Origin: Albimonas donghaensis
GTDB taxonomy: Bacteria; Pseudomonadota; Alphaproteobacteria; Rhodobacterales; Rhodobacteraceae
DNA length: 64,000 nucleotides
NCBI RefSeq assembly: GCF_900106695.1
Contig: NZ_FNMZ01000006.1
Coordinates: 124,001 to 188,000, forward strand
Direction of reading: 5' to 3'
In this document: positions 1 to 7,789 of the stretch, piece by piece
Numbering within the stretch: position 1 is the first letter of the stretch
Layout of the letters: the number at the start of each line of letters is the position of its first letter
The notes under the pieces: generated by a model
The model's input: the letters and a program-made list of their open reading frames with translations, nothing else
What the model was told of the DNA's origin: nothing
Databases searched by the model: none
Position numbers and translations under genes: made by a program

Positions 1-354
1 CGCGCGCGGCAGGCCCAGCCGGTCGCAGGCCCCGGCCGCGTTGGCGGAGATGCGGGCGGCGAAAGGGTGGGTGGCGTCGATCACCGCGCCGATCCGCTCG
101 GCCTCCAGCCAGGCGGCGAGGCCCTCGGCGCCCCCGAAGCCGCCGGAGCGGGTCTCGACCGGAAGGGGCCGGGGCCGCTCGGTGGCGCCGGCGAGCGAGG
201 CCACCACGCGCAGCCGCCCGGCCTCATGCTCCGGTGCCAGCAAGTCCAGCGCCGCCCGGGCCTGCGCCGTGCCGGCGAGCACGAGGACGGACGGGCGGTC
301 GGGGTCGGCGTCGGGTCCGGGGGGCTCGGCAGGGGCGGAACGGAAGAAGGGCAT
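1..354 (-). CDS. cobK: Precorrin-6A reductase CobK, N-terminal part (runs off window)
   Basis: This reads as the first 118 residues of cobalt-precorrin-6A/precorrin-6A reductase, the NADPH-dependent enzyme that reduces the corrin macrocycle in cobalamin synthesis. The segment VIDATHPFAARISANA at residues 91-106 is the family hallmark, preceded by a Rossmann-like start VLVLAGTAQARAALDLL at 23-39. The ATG at 354 is the only good start in frame, and the 3' end lies outside the window. It lies downstream of cbiD on the same strand, separated by a 368-base gap. cbiD context supports the call. Confidence 0.88.
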   Translation of the reverse strand, partial: MPFFRSAPAEPPGPDADPDRPSVLVLAGTAQARAALDLLAPEHEAGRLRVVASLAGATERPRPLPVETRSGGFGGAEGLAAWLEAERIGAVIDATHPFAARISANAAGACDRLGLPRA

Positions 355-722
355 GGCGCGACGCTCCTGCGGCGGGGTCGATCGGGGGGGGGCGGCGGCG
401 GGGGTCGCGGGCGGGGATCGGGGTCGCGCGCGAGGCGATAAAACGCATCGGGCGGGAGCGGCGCAAGCCCCACGCAGCGGCGCCTGCGCCAGGCCGAAAC
501 ACACCGGCCCGCCGACGGGAGCTCCGCCTCCACCGGCCCGAGAGCGTCGCGCCGGCGCCCGCGGCGCGTGTCACCCGGCCGCCAGGCGGCGCCGGAGGCC
601 GCGCCAGCGGCCGGAGATATGGTCTTGCCCGGCACGGGCGCCGCCGGGTTGACGGAGCCGGATTGAAGGGGCCGGGTTCGGGAGGCCAGGTTCGGGAGGC
701 CAGGTTCGGGGGGGAACGCCGA
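355..722. other. Gap between cbiD and cobK with 14-bp tandem repeat
   Basis: No convincing gene is seen. Open frames here are rich in Arg and Pro and have no ribosome binding site. I looked for a cobalamin riboswitch B12 box on the minus strand and did not find one. A 14-bp repeat (ggttcgggaggcca) occurs twice, plus a partial third copy, at 675-710. Confidence 0.5.
675..710. repeat. 14-bp tandem repeat, 2.6 copies
   Basis: Unit ggttcgggaggcca at 675-688 and 689-702, then a partial copy at 703-710. It lies just downstream of the cbiD stop. It is one of several intergenic repeats in this window whose period is 7 or a multiple of 7. Confidence 0.8.
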
Positions 723-1859
723 TCAGGGGCCGACCTCGGCCAGCACCGCGCCCTTGCGGTCCGCGACCAGCACCGCCACCGCCACCGGCGCCCCGGCCAG
801 GGTGCGCAGGGCGGTGGCGCGCGCCTCTCCGGCGATGGCGGCGGCGAGGCGCGGGGCGTCCTCCCCCGCCATCTCCAGCGCCTCCAGCACCGTGAGCGCG
901 CCTGCGATCCGCCCCGGATCCGCCACCCCCGCCCGGGCCGCCGTCGCCGCCAGCCGCGCGAAATCCACCTGGCTGCGCCCCGAATGCAGGTCCAGCGCCC
1001 CCTGCCCCAGCTTGGCGAGCTTCGCCGCCCCGCCCGCCAGCGTCAGCCGCGGCAGCGGACGCCGCGCCAGGTATTTCAGCACCCCGCCCGCGAAATCCCC
1101 CATGTCCAGGCAGGCGTGCTCCGGCAGCCCGTGCCGCGCCCGCACCGCCGCCTCCGACATCGCCCCCGTCGCCGCGGCCGCATGGGTCAGCCCCGTGGCC
1201 CGCGCCACGTCGATGCCCCGGTGGATCGAGGCGATCCAGGCCGCGCAGGAGAACGGCCGCACGATCCCCGTGGTCCCGAGGATCGACAGCCCCCCGACGA
1301 TCCCCAGCCGCCCGTTCCAGGTCTTCTCCGCCAGCGCCGCGCCGCCGGGGATCGAGATCTCGACCTCCGCATCCGCGGGCAGGTCATGTTCGGCCGAGAC
1401 CTCCTCGATCGCGGCCCGGATCATGGCGCGGGGGACGGGGTTGATGGCCGGCTCGCCAGGCGGGATGGGCAGGCCGGGGCGGGTGACGGTCCCCACGCCC
1501 TCGCCGGCGCGGAACAGCACGCCGGCGCCCGCGGGGGCGCGGCGGACGGTGGCGACGATCAGGGCGCCATGAGTGACGTCGGGGTCGTCGCCGGCGTCCT
1601 TCACGATGCCGGCGCGGGCGAAGTCCCGGCCGCCCCCCCGGCCGATCTCGCGCAGCGCCAGCGGGAAGGCCACGGCCTGGCCCCGCGGCAGGACCAGCGG
1701 CGAGGGATCGAGCCATCCGCCCCCCAGCAACGCGCCCCAGGCCGCCCTGGCCGCCGCCGCCGCGCAGGCGCCGGTGGTGAAGCCGGTGCGCAGGGGGCGG
1801 GCGCCGGGGGCGGCGTCCTCGTCGGAGGCGTCAGGGGCGGGCGAGATCTCGGGGGTCAT
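723..1859 (-). CDS. cbiD: Cobalt-precorrin-5B (C1)-methyltransferase CbiD
   Basis: CbiD transfers a methyl group from S-adenosylmethionine to C1 of the corrin ring in the cobalt-early (anaerobic) branch of cobalamin synthesis. The 378-residue length is normal for the family. The N-terminal signature LRTGFTTGACAAAAARAA at residues 23-40 is diagnostic. Later family segments include GTTGIVRPFS and GDFAGGVLKYL. An acidic and proline-rich N-terminal extension of about 20 residues precedes the signature. cobK follows downstream, so this is one edge of a corrin gene group. The start at 1859 is the first ATG; ribosome binding is not clear-cut. Confidence 0.93.
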   Translation of the reverse strand: MTPEISPAPDASDEDAAPGARPLRTGFTTGACAAAAARAAWGALLGGGWLDPSPLVLPRGQAVAFPLALREIGRGGGRDFARAGIVKDAGDDPDVTHGALIVATVRRAPAGAGVLFRAGEGVGTVTRPGLPIPPGEPAINPVPRAMIRAAIEEVSAEHDLPADAEVEISIPGGAALAEKTWNGRLGIVGGLSILGTTGIVRPFSCAAWIASIHRGIDVARATGLTHAAAATGAMSEAAVRARHGLPEHACLDMGDFAGGVLKYLARRPLPRLTLAGGAAKLAKLGQGALDLHSGRSQVDFARLAATAARAGVADPGRIAGALTVLEALEMAGEDAPRLAAAIAGEARATALRTLAGAPVAVAVLVADRKGAVLAEVGP

Positions 1860-1931
1860 GACTGCACGAGCCTATCTCCGCCCGCCTCCCCGCGCCAGCG
1901 CGGCCATCGACCCCGGCGGCCTTCCCGCGCC

Positions 1932-2001
1932 GCCTCTCGCCTCTCGCCTCTCGCCTCTCGCCTCTCGCCTCTCGCCTCTCGCCTCTCGCCTCTCGCCTCT
2001 C
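1932..2001. repeat. Ten perfect tandem copies of gcctctc
   Basis: The 7-bp unit gcctctc repeats ten times without error, about 60-70 bases upstream of the cbiD start codon. Perfect identity points to recent slippage expansion. Seven is not a multiple of three, so the array would shift any reading frame, which fits its intergenic place. Confidence 0.97.
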
Positions 2002-2197
2002 GCGGAAATCCGGCCGCGAGTCGTCAGCCGGGTCAAGGCTCGCGAAACGACCGGCGCAACCGGCCCGGCCTTGAGGCGGCTGAGGACCCGCATCACGCTT
2101 GAACAAGGCCCGCCTCCGGGCCGTCTCGGCGGAACCGCGCTCTTGCCCGCCACCCGCGATGCCCCCGCCGATCCCTGGGTCGGCGCCCCTCCCGCTC

Positions 2198-2219
2198 CCC
2201 TCTCCCCACGGGGAGAGGG
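2198..2219. repeat. Intergenic inverted repeat ccctctcccc/ggggagaggg
   Basis: A perfect 10-base inverted repeat with a two-base centre (effectively a tetraloop). There is no T-run, so it is not a clear intrinsic terminator. Very similar C/T-rich palindromes are common between genes in GC-rich proteobacteria. Confidence 0.7.
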
Positions 2220-2403
2220 ACAGGAAGAGGGGGCGCCCGAAGGCCGCCTGCGGCCGCAGACATCCGAATGCCCGGAACGGGCGCCGCCGACCTCCCCCGC
2301 CGCAATCCGATGACCCGCCGCGTAATCGACCCAGCCCCGCCGGGCGCCCATCCTCCGCCGCAAGCCCCCGATCCCCGGGGCGCCCAAGCCGAAGGAGATC
2401 GAC

Positions 2404-2790
2404 ATGACCCCGCCCCTCGCCGCCCGGCTGCGCCCGCTTCTGCGCCTCGACGCCGCCGCCTGCCTCGTCATGAGCCTCGCCCTGCTGATCGCCGCCGAGC
2501 CCCTCGCCCGCCTCACCGGCGTGCCCTCGGCGCTGCTGACCTGGGCCGGGGCCGCGCTCCCGCCCTGCGCGGCGCTGATGCTGCTGGCCGCCGGCCCCCT
2601 GCCCCGGCTCGCCGGGCTCGTCGTCGCCGGAAACGCGGCGTGGGCGATCGCGAGCCTCGCGGTCCTCGCCCTGGTTCCCGCCAACGGGGCGGGCGTCGCC
2701 CTCGTGCTCGCGCAGGCGGCCGTCGTGGCGGCGCTGGCCTGGGCCGAGGCCCGGGCGCTGGCCGCGCGCCGCGCGGACGCGCGGGCCTGA
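2404..2790 (+). CDS. Small integral membrane protein
   Basis: A 128-residue protein almost entirely made of hydrophobic stretches: about residues 17-30, 44-60, 65-88 and 96-120, giving four likely membrane helices. A good ribosome binding site (gaaggag) precedes the ATG. I do not recognise a characterised family. It runs toward the XRE regulator gene (convergent, 34 bases between stops), so the two are not co-transcribed. Confidence 0.75.
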   Translation: MTPPLAARLRPLLRLDAAACLVMSLALLIAAEPLARLTGVPSALLTWAGAALPPCAALMLLAAGPLPRLAGLVVAGNAAWAIASLAVLALVPANGAGVALVLAQAAVVAALAWAEARALAARRADARA

Positions 2791-2824
2791 CCCGCGCCCG
2801 CGACCGGCCCCGCCGACGCGCCGC

Positions 2825-3673
2825 CTATCCCGCGGCGGCGCGCCGGCGCAACGCCTCGCCGGTCGCGTCATCGGCGGGGAAGAAGCACTCCAGCGCCAGT
2901 TCCGACAACGTCACCTCGGTCGGCGTCCCGAACACGGTGGTGGTGGACAGAAAGCGCAGCGTCTCGCCCCCCGGCTCGCCCCCCATCTCGCCCCCCATCT
3001 TGATCGTCAGTGGGATCGCCACCCCGGCCAGCGGATCCGGCCCCGGCGGCCGGCGCGGCGCGTCGGGGGCGGGATAGCCCGCCAGCTCGTCGGCGAGCTC
3101 CCCCAGCCCCGCCTCCCCGGTCAGCGCCGCCTGGACCCGCAGCCGTTCCAGCACATGCCCCCGCCACTCCGCGAGGTTGAGGATGCGCGGCGCCAGTCCA
3201 CCCGGATGCAGGCTCAGGCGCAGCACGTTGACCGGAGGCGCCAGCAGCGCGGGGTCGGCGACCCCCTCCAGCAGCCACCCCACCGCCGCATTCGCCGCCA
3301 CCAGCGTCCATTCGCGATCCACGGCGAGCGCCGGGAACGGCTCATGCCCCTTCAGGATCCGCTCCACCGCCGCCTTCGCCGCCGCCATCTCCGGCGCGTC
3401 CAGCCCGCGCTCGGGGTAGACCGGCGCGTAGCCGGCGGCGAGCAGCAGGGCGTTGCGCTCCCGCAGGGGGGCCTCCATCCGCTCGGCGATGCGCAGCAGC
3501 ACCTCGCGGCTGGGCTGGGCGCGGCCCGATTCCACAAAGCTCAGATGGCGCTGGGAGATCCCGGCCTCCAGCGCGCAGGCGAGCTGGCTGAGCCGGCGAC
3601 GCGCGCGCAGGGCGCGCAGATGGTCGCCCAGGCTGGGCGCCGGGCGGGCGCGGGAAGAGGCGAAGGGGGTCAT
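2825..3673 (-). CDS. XRE-family regulator with MmyB-like ligand domain
   Basis: A 282-residue transcription regulator. A Cro/C1 helix-turn-helix lies at about residues 15-70 (LRALRARRRLSQLACALEAG, ISQRHLSFVESGRAQPSRE). After residue 95 comes the MmyB-like domain found in many actinobacterial and proteobacterial regulators, with the typical PALAVDREWTLVAANAA and ILNLAEWRGHVLERL segments; this domain may bind a small hydrophobic ligand. No target gene is evident. Upstream toward the acetyltransferase gene lies a C/T-rich repeat (about 3767-3810). Confidence 0.9.
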   Translation of the reverse strand: MTPFASSRARPAPSLGDHLRALRARRRLSQLACALEAGISQRHLSFVESGRAQPSREVLLRIAERMEAPLRERNALLLAAGYAPVYPERGLDAPEMAAAKAAVERILKGHEPFPALAVDREWTLVAANAAVGWLLEGVADPALLAPPVNVLRLSLHPGGLAPRILNLAEWRGHVLERLRVQAALTGEAGLGELADELAGYPAPDAPRRPPGPDPLAGVAIPLTIKMGGEMGGEPGGETLRFLSTTTVFGTPTEVTLSELALECFFPADDATGEALRRRAAAG

Positions 3674-3820
3674 GGGGCCTCGCGCTTGGACGGATGAGGA
3701 GGGGCCGAGGCTAGCCCCGCCCGCGCCGCCGGTCGATGACCTCGCGGGTAATCGCCCCGTCTTCCGCCGTTCCTCCAGCCGTTCCTCCCGCCGTCCCTCC
3801 CCTCCCCTCGCCCCCGGCCC

Positions 3821-4684
3821 TCAGCCAAGCTCGAACGTGGTTACGCCGAAGGTCCGCTCGATCGGCAGCTTCGGCGCCCGGCCGCGATACATGCGCGCCG
3901 TCTCGAAGGCCGGCGCCAGACCGGCGGAGCGGGCCAGCGCCATCGCGGCCCCATGGGGCTCGGGCACGTCCAGCGCCACGGTCGCCCCGGCCGGGATGTC
4001 GGCGCAGAGACCGGAGAACAGCGCCTCCGCCGCCTCCCGGTCATCGGCGAAGAGCGGCCCGATCTTGAAGCCCTGCCGGCAGCTGCGGATCACGCCGTAA
4101 CCCGCCACGTCGCCGTCGCGCAGCGCCACCAGGCCGCGTCGCCGGGCCGGGCCGGGACCGGCCCAGAGCGTGGTGAATTCATGCCGCCAGGCGGGGAAGA
4201 ACGGCCGGTCCCAGACCGCCACCGCCGCGATCTCCGCGGCGCCGATCGGGCGCAGCTCCACCCCCCGTGGCGCGGGGGTCCGGGCAGGGGCGCCGGTGAA
4301 GCGGATGTTGCGGCCCGCGAGCCGGAAGCCCTCCTTGCGGTAGTTGTCCTGCTGGGCCGGCACGCCGTCGAGCCCGATCACCCGCCCCTCCAGCCGCGCC
4401 ATGCCGGCGCGCCATGTGGCGATGCCGTCGCCCGTGCCGCGCCGGTCCGGGCGCACGATGTAGAAGCCGAGAAACCCGTAATCCGGCCCGTAGCGCACCA
4501 CCGAGATCGAGGACACCGCCCGCCCGTCCCGGAAGCCCATCAGGAACCCCTCCGGGTCGGCCGCGAAAAAGGCCGTGAGGTCGTCCAGCCCCGGGTTCCA
4601 GCCCTCGGCCGCCGCCCATTCCACCGCCTCGGCGAACTCGGCCTGGCTGGCGGAGCGGATCAGGAGCGGGGCGGTGTCGGACAT
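3821..4684 (-). CDS. GNAT acetyltransferase with YitH/HolE-type C-terminal domain
   Basis: A 287-residue protein. The N-terminal half is a Gcn5-related acetyltransferase: GFRDGRAVSSISVVRYG is followed by FLGFYIVRPDRRGTGDGIATW, the acetyl-CoA loop with a modified R-x-x-G-x-G. The C-terminal half (from about residue 160) matches the domain seen after GNAT in YitH/HolE-type proteins. I chose the internal ATG at 4684 because aagga sits upstream at good spacing; the longer frame upstream is Arg/Pro-rich and unsupported. The substrate is unknown. It lies about 500 bases downstream of the racemase gene on the same strand, so operon membership is doubtful. Confidence 0.87.
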   Translation of the reverse strand: MSDTAPLLIRSASQAEFAEAVEWAAAEGWNPGLDDLTAFFAADPEGFLMGFRDGRAVSSISVVRYGPDYGFLGFYIVRPDRRGTGDGIATWRAGMARLEGRVIGLDGVPAQQDNYRKEGFRLAGRNIRFTGAPARTPAPRGVELRPIGAAEIAAVAVWDRPFFPAWRHEFTTLWAGPGPARRRGLVALRDGDVAGYGVIRSCRQGFKIGPLFADDREAAEALFSGLCADIPAGATVALDVPEPHGAAMALARSAGLAPAFETARMYRGRAPKLPIERTFGVTTFELG

Positions 4685-5185
4685 TGGCGGCAAGTCCTTG
4701 CGGAGGAGCGGAGCGGCGTGGCGCGTCCGGTCGGGACGCGTCGGGGAGGCGGGGCGCAGGGCGCAGGGCGGCGGGGGAATCGCGCCGGGGCTGCGGGGCA
4801 GTCTGCCCCGCCGGGCCCGGTCGCGCGCGTCCCGCGTGGGCGCCGGGCGACGCAGCCCCGGCCCGCGTTCCCGCCGCGCAACACCGGGCGGGAGACGACG
4901 GGCGGGAGACGACAGGCGGGGGACCACGGGCGGGGGACGATGGGGGCGCCTGCGCGCCGCCTTTCGCCGAGGCGCGCGCCGTCCCGCCTCTCGCCCGGTC
5001 ATGCGGCGGGCCGATCCGGCCGCGCCCGCCGGGGCCCCGTGATCGCGCCGCCGCATTCGCCGCCCCGCGCAGCCCGCGGCCCGCGCCGCCTGGCGCCCGG
5101 CCTTCCACGCGCCGCGGGCGGAACCGGGACGCGGGCGGGGCCTCGACGCGGCGCCCGGCGCAGCGGCCCGGATCACGCCCGCGCC
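4685..5185. other. Gene-free stretch with 14-bp repeats
   Basis: No supported coding region on either strand. It contains four tandem copies of a 14-bp unit at 4886-4941. A transcript of the upstream ABC/racemase operon probably ends here, but no T-tailed hairpin is visible. Confidence 0.45.
4886..4941. repeat. 14-bp tandem repeat, four copies
   Basis: Units are gggcgggagacgac (twice, identical), then aggcgggggaccac and gggcgggggacgat. The period is exactly 14 across all four. It is noncoding. Confidence 0.9.
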
Positions 5186-5866
5186 TCAGCCGGCGCGGGC
5201 GCCCAGCCTCATGCCGGGCAGGTCGTGCAGCGTCTCGGCCAGGCGCACCGCGGCCGACACGCCCTCGATCACCGGCAGCCCGAACCGCGCCGCCATCCGC
5301 GTCGCCAGATCCGCCATCCCGGCGCAGCCCAGCACCACCGCGTCGATCCCGTCCTCCGCCGCGGCGCGGCCGATCTCCGCGGCCACCCGCTCGGCCGAGC
5401 CCTCGGGGTCCGCCTCAAGCTCCAGCACCGGCACGCCGGAGGCCCGCACCCGCGCGCAGCGCCCGGCGAATCCGTAGCGGGCGATGTTCTCCTCCAGCAC
5501 CGGGATCGAGACCGCCAGCGTCGTCACCACCGAGAACCGCGTCCCCGCCAGCATCGCCGCGGTATAGGCGGCCTCGCCGATGCCGATGACCGGGATCCGG
5601 GCCTTCGCCCGAAGCTCCCACAGGCCGGTGTCGTCGAAACAGGCGATCACCGCGGCCTCGGCCCCCGCGGCGACCTCCTCGTCGAACACCCGGAACAGGC
5701 CCGGCAAGGCCGCCTCGCCGTCCTCCGCCCCCTGGATCGCCGGCGGGCTCTCCCACGGGTTCACCGCGCGCACCCGCGTGCCCGGCCCGGAGGCGGCGGA
5801 CGCGGCCTCGCCGATGGCGCGGGTCATGGCCTCGGTCGAGTTGGGGTTGATGACGCTCAGCCGCAT
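5186..5866 (-). CDS. Asp/Glu/hydantoin racemase family protein
   Basis: A 226-residue cofactor-independent racemase-family protein. It starts MRLSVINPNSTEAMT, a family hallmark, and has the two catalytic-type cysteines in VIACFDDTG (C76) and VVLGCAGM (C181). The family includes hydantoin, aspartate and glutamate racemases and maleate isomerases. The start at 5866 is chosen because the homologous N-terminus begins there and the upstream permease stops one base before it. Translational coupling with the importer suggests the imported molecule, or a product, is a chiral amino acid or hydantoin derivative. That last point is inference. Confidence 0.9.
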   Translation of the reverse strand: MRLSVINPNSTEAMTRAIGEAASAASGPGTRVRAVNPWESPPAIQGAEDGEAALPGLFRVFDEEVAAGAEAAVIACFDDTGLWELRAKARIPVIGIGEAAYTAAMLAGTRFSVVTTLAVSIPVLEENIARYGFAGRCARVRASGVPVLELEADPEGSAERVAAEIGRAAAEDGIDAVVLGCAGMADLATRMAARFGLPVIEGVSAAVRLAETLHDLPGMRLGARAG

Positions 5867-5867
5867 C

Positions 5868-6710
5868 TCAGACCATGCCCCGCCCGGCATCCGAGGGCGC
5901 CCTGGACCGGCGCCGGCGCATCAGCGCCACCCCCCCCAGCGCCCCGCCGATGATGAGGAAGGAGAACACCGTGGTCATGGTCCCCAGCGCATAGAGCACC
6001 GGCGTCGTCACATTGGTGGTCATCCCGAAGATCTCCAGCGGCAGGGTGTTGTAGCTCCCCGCGGTCAGCAGGGTGCGGGCGAATTCGTCATAGCTCAGCG
6101 TGAAGCCGAACAGCGCCACCCCGATCAGGCTCGGCCCGATGATCGGCAGCACGACATGGCGCACCGTCTGCCAGGGGGAGGCGCCGAGGTCCCGCGCCGC
6201 CTCCTCGTAGGATTTGTCGAAGCGGTTGAACACCGCGAACATGATCAGCAGCCCGAAGGGCAGCGTCCAGGTGAGCTGGGAGCCGAAGCCCGAGGTCGAC
6301 CAGTGCACGTCGATCCCCGCGATGTTGAACATCAGCCCCACGCCCAGCGAGACCAGGATCGACGGGATGATCAGGCTCGCCACCGTCAGGTAGAACAGCC
6401 AGGACGCCCCGAAGAACCGCCGCCGGAAGGCCAGCCCCGCCATCACCGAGACCACGACCGTGGTCACCATCACCATCAGCCCCAGCGTGACCGAGCGGTA
6501 GAAGGCCCCCCAGAAATCCCCCACCGCCTGCTGTTCGAACAGGTCGAAGAACCAGTGCGTCGACCAGCCCCGCATGGGGAAGGTCAGCCCCCCCTCCGGC
6601 CCCTGGAAGGACAGGATGCCGATGGTCACGATCGGCCCGTAGAGAAACAGCACGAACAGCGCGAAGACCGCGCCCAGAACGTAGAAGCCCCAGCCCCGCT
6701 TGCCCTCCAT
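5868..6710 (-). CDS. ABC importer permease, PotC-like
   Basis: A 280-residue inner-membrane permease with six predicted helices. The cytoplasmic EAA loop EEAARDLGASPWQTVRHVVLP contacts the ATPase. Sequence style matches permeases of the spermidine/putrescine (PotC) class: FLYGPIVTIGILSFQ near the N-terminus and LSYDEFARTLLTAG near the C-terminus. It is packed one base from the preceding permease and from the racemase, so all three are co-translated. Substrate class beyond polyamine-type organic compounds cannot be told. Confidence 0.92.
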   Translation of the reverse strand: MEGKRGWGFYVLGAVFALFVLFLYGPIVTIGILSFQGPEGGLTFPMRGWSTHWFFDLFEQQAVGDFWGAFYRSVTLGLMVMVTTVVVSVMAGLAFRRRFFGASWLFYLTVASLIIPSILVSLGVGLMFNIAGIDVHWSTSGFGSQLTWTLPFGLLIMFAVFNRFDKSYEEAARDLGASPWQTVRHVVLPIIGPSLIGVALFGFTLSYDEFARTLLTAGSYNTLPLEIFGMTTNVTTPVLYALGTMTTVFSFLIIGGALGGVALMRRRRSRAPSDAGRGMV

Positions 6711-6711
6711 C

Positions 6712-7626
6712 TCAGAGCTCCTTCCGGATATCGACCAGCCGCAGCATGACGGCGATCATGATGAGCACGGTGATCAGCAGCACCACGGCCGACGCCGCGG
6801 CCGCCGGGTATTGCAGCAGCGCGATCTCGTTCTGGATGATGCGCCCGACCGAGGCCGACTGGCTTCCCGACATGAAGCGCACGGTGATGAAATCCCCCAT
6901 CACCAGCGTCACCACGAAGATCGAGCCGATCATCAGCCCCGGCTTCGACAACGGCAGGATCACGTTGGTGAGGATCTGGAAGGGCGAGGCGCCGTTGTCC
7001 CGCGCGGCCTCGATCAGGCTGCGGTCGATGCGCATCATCGAGTTGAAGATCGGGACCACCATGAACAGCGTGTAGAGATGCACGAAGGCCAGCACGACCG
7101 CGAAATCGGAGAACAGCAGGAACTCCAGCGGCGTCTCGATCAGCCCGGCCTGGAGCAGCACCTCGTTGGCCAGCCCGTTGCGCCCGAGAAACGGGATCCA
7201 GGAGATCATGCGGATGATGTTCGAGGTCCAGAACGGCACCGTGCAGACCAGGAACAGCGCCACCTGCCAGACCGTCGAGCGGACGTGGAAGGCCAGGAAA
7301 TAGGCGACCGCGAAGCCGATGGCGGCGGTGAACGCCCAGGCCATCAGCACGTAGGAGAATGTCTTGACGTAGGTGTCGAAAGTGACCGCGGAGGTCAGCA
7401 GGTATTCGTAATTCTCGAAGGTGAAGTCGGGATAGAAATCCCACTCGTTATAGCCCCAGAACGACACCGTGACGATCACCGAGATCGGGATCACCAGGAA
7501 GATCGCCAGCAGGATCGCGAGCGGGCTGACCAGCAGCCAGGAGGCCAGCCCCTCGGACAGGACGCGCACCGGCGCGTCAGGCGCCTTTTCGGCGAAGGGG
7601 GCGGCTTCCATGGGGGTGTCGGACAT
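6712..7626 (-). CDS. ABC importer permease, PotB-like
   Basis: A 304-residue permease that should pair with the PotC-like subunit. The EAA-type loop is EAARDNGASPFQILTNVILP. The segment DFITVRFMSGSQSASVG resembles the PotB/PotH class. An N-terminal cytoplasmic tail of about 25 residues precedes the first helix. The gene follows the binding protein gene after a spacer filled by 28-bp repeats and overlaps nothing. Ribosome binding is weak. Confidence 0.92.
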   Translation of the reverse strand: MSDTPMEAAPFAEKAPDAPVRVLSEGLASWLLVSPLAILLAIFLVIPISVIVTVSFWGYNEWDFYPDFTFENYEYLLTSAVTFDTYVKTFSYVLMAWAFTAAIGFAVAYFLAFHVRSTVWQVALFLVCTVPFWTSNIIRMISWIPFLGRNGLANEVLLQAGLIETPLEFLLFSDFAVVLAFVHLYTLFMVVPIFNSMMRIDRSLIEAARDNGASPFQILTNVILPLSKPGLMIGSIFVVTLVMGDFITVRFMSGSQSASVGRIIQNEIALLQYPAAAASAVVLLITVLIMIAVMLRLVDIRKEL

Positions 7627-7705
7627 CGGGCCTCGCAGGGGCGCTGGGGTCGGAGGGGCCGCGCCCCCCGGACAGGGGACGCGGCCGGCCTATGCGCGGC
7701 CGTGG

Positions 7706-7789
7706 GGCCGCGGCTCAAGTCACGCAGCCCTCGGGCCGCGGCTCGCGTTACGCGGCGATCAGGCCACGGCTCGCGTCACGCGGCGATCA
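7706..7789. repeat. 28-bp tandem repeat, three copies, containing a stop codon
   Basis: Three 28-bp units at 7706-7733, 7734-7761 and 7762-7789. The second and third units differ at two positions, and the first differs more, mainly at its right-hand end. The core of each begins ggccgcggct or ggccacggct. The third copy ends with the stop codon of the binding-protein gene and the following bases begin a fourth copy inside that gene, so the array looks like a duplication of the gene's own end. Confidence 0.9.

Larger units (their letters stand above)
1860..2403. other. Gene-free stretch with heptamer array and hairpin
   Basis: No supported gene. The stretch holds ten perfect copies of a heptamer (1932-2001) and a strong inverted repeat at 2198-2219. 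It separates cbiD (minus strand) from the small membrane protein (plus strand), so promoters for both are expected here; I could not place them with confidence. Confidence 0.5.

Noticed and set aside
355-722. Cobalamin riboswitch before cobK
   Set aside because: No B12-box-like sequence of the AGCCAGGAGACCTGCC type was found on either strand.
1932-2001. CRISPR array
   Set aside because: Direct head-to-tail heptamers without spacers. No array with regular repeats and unique spacers occurs in the window.
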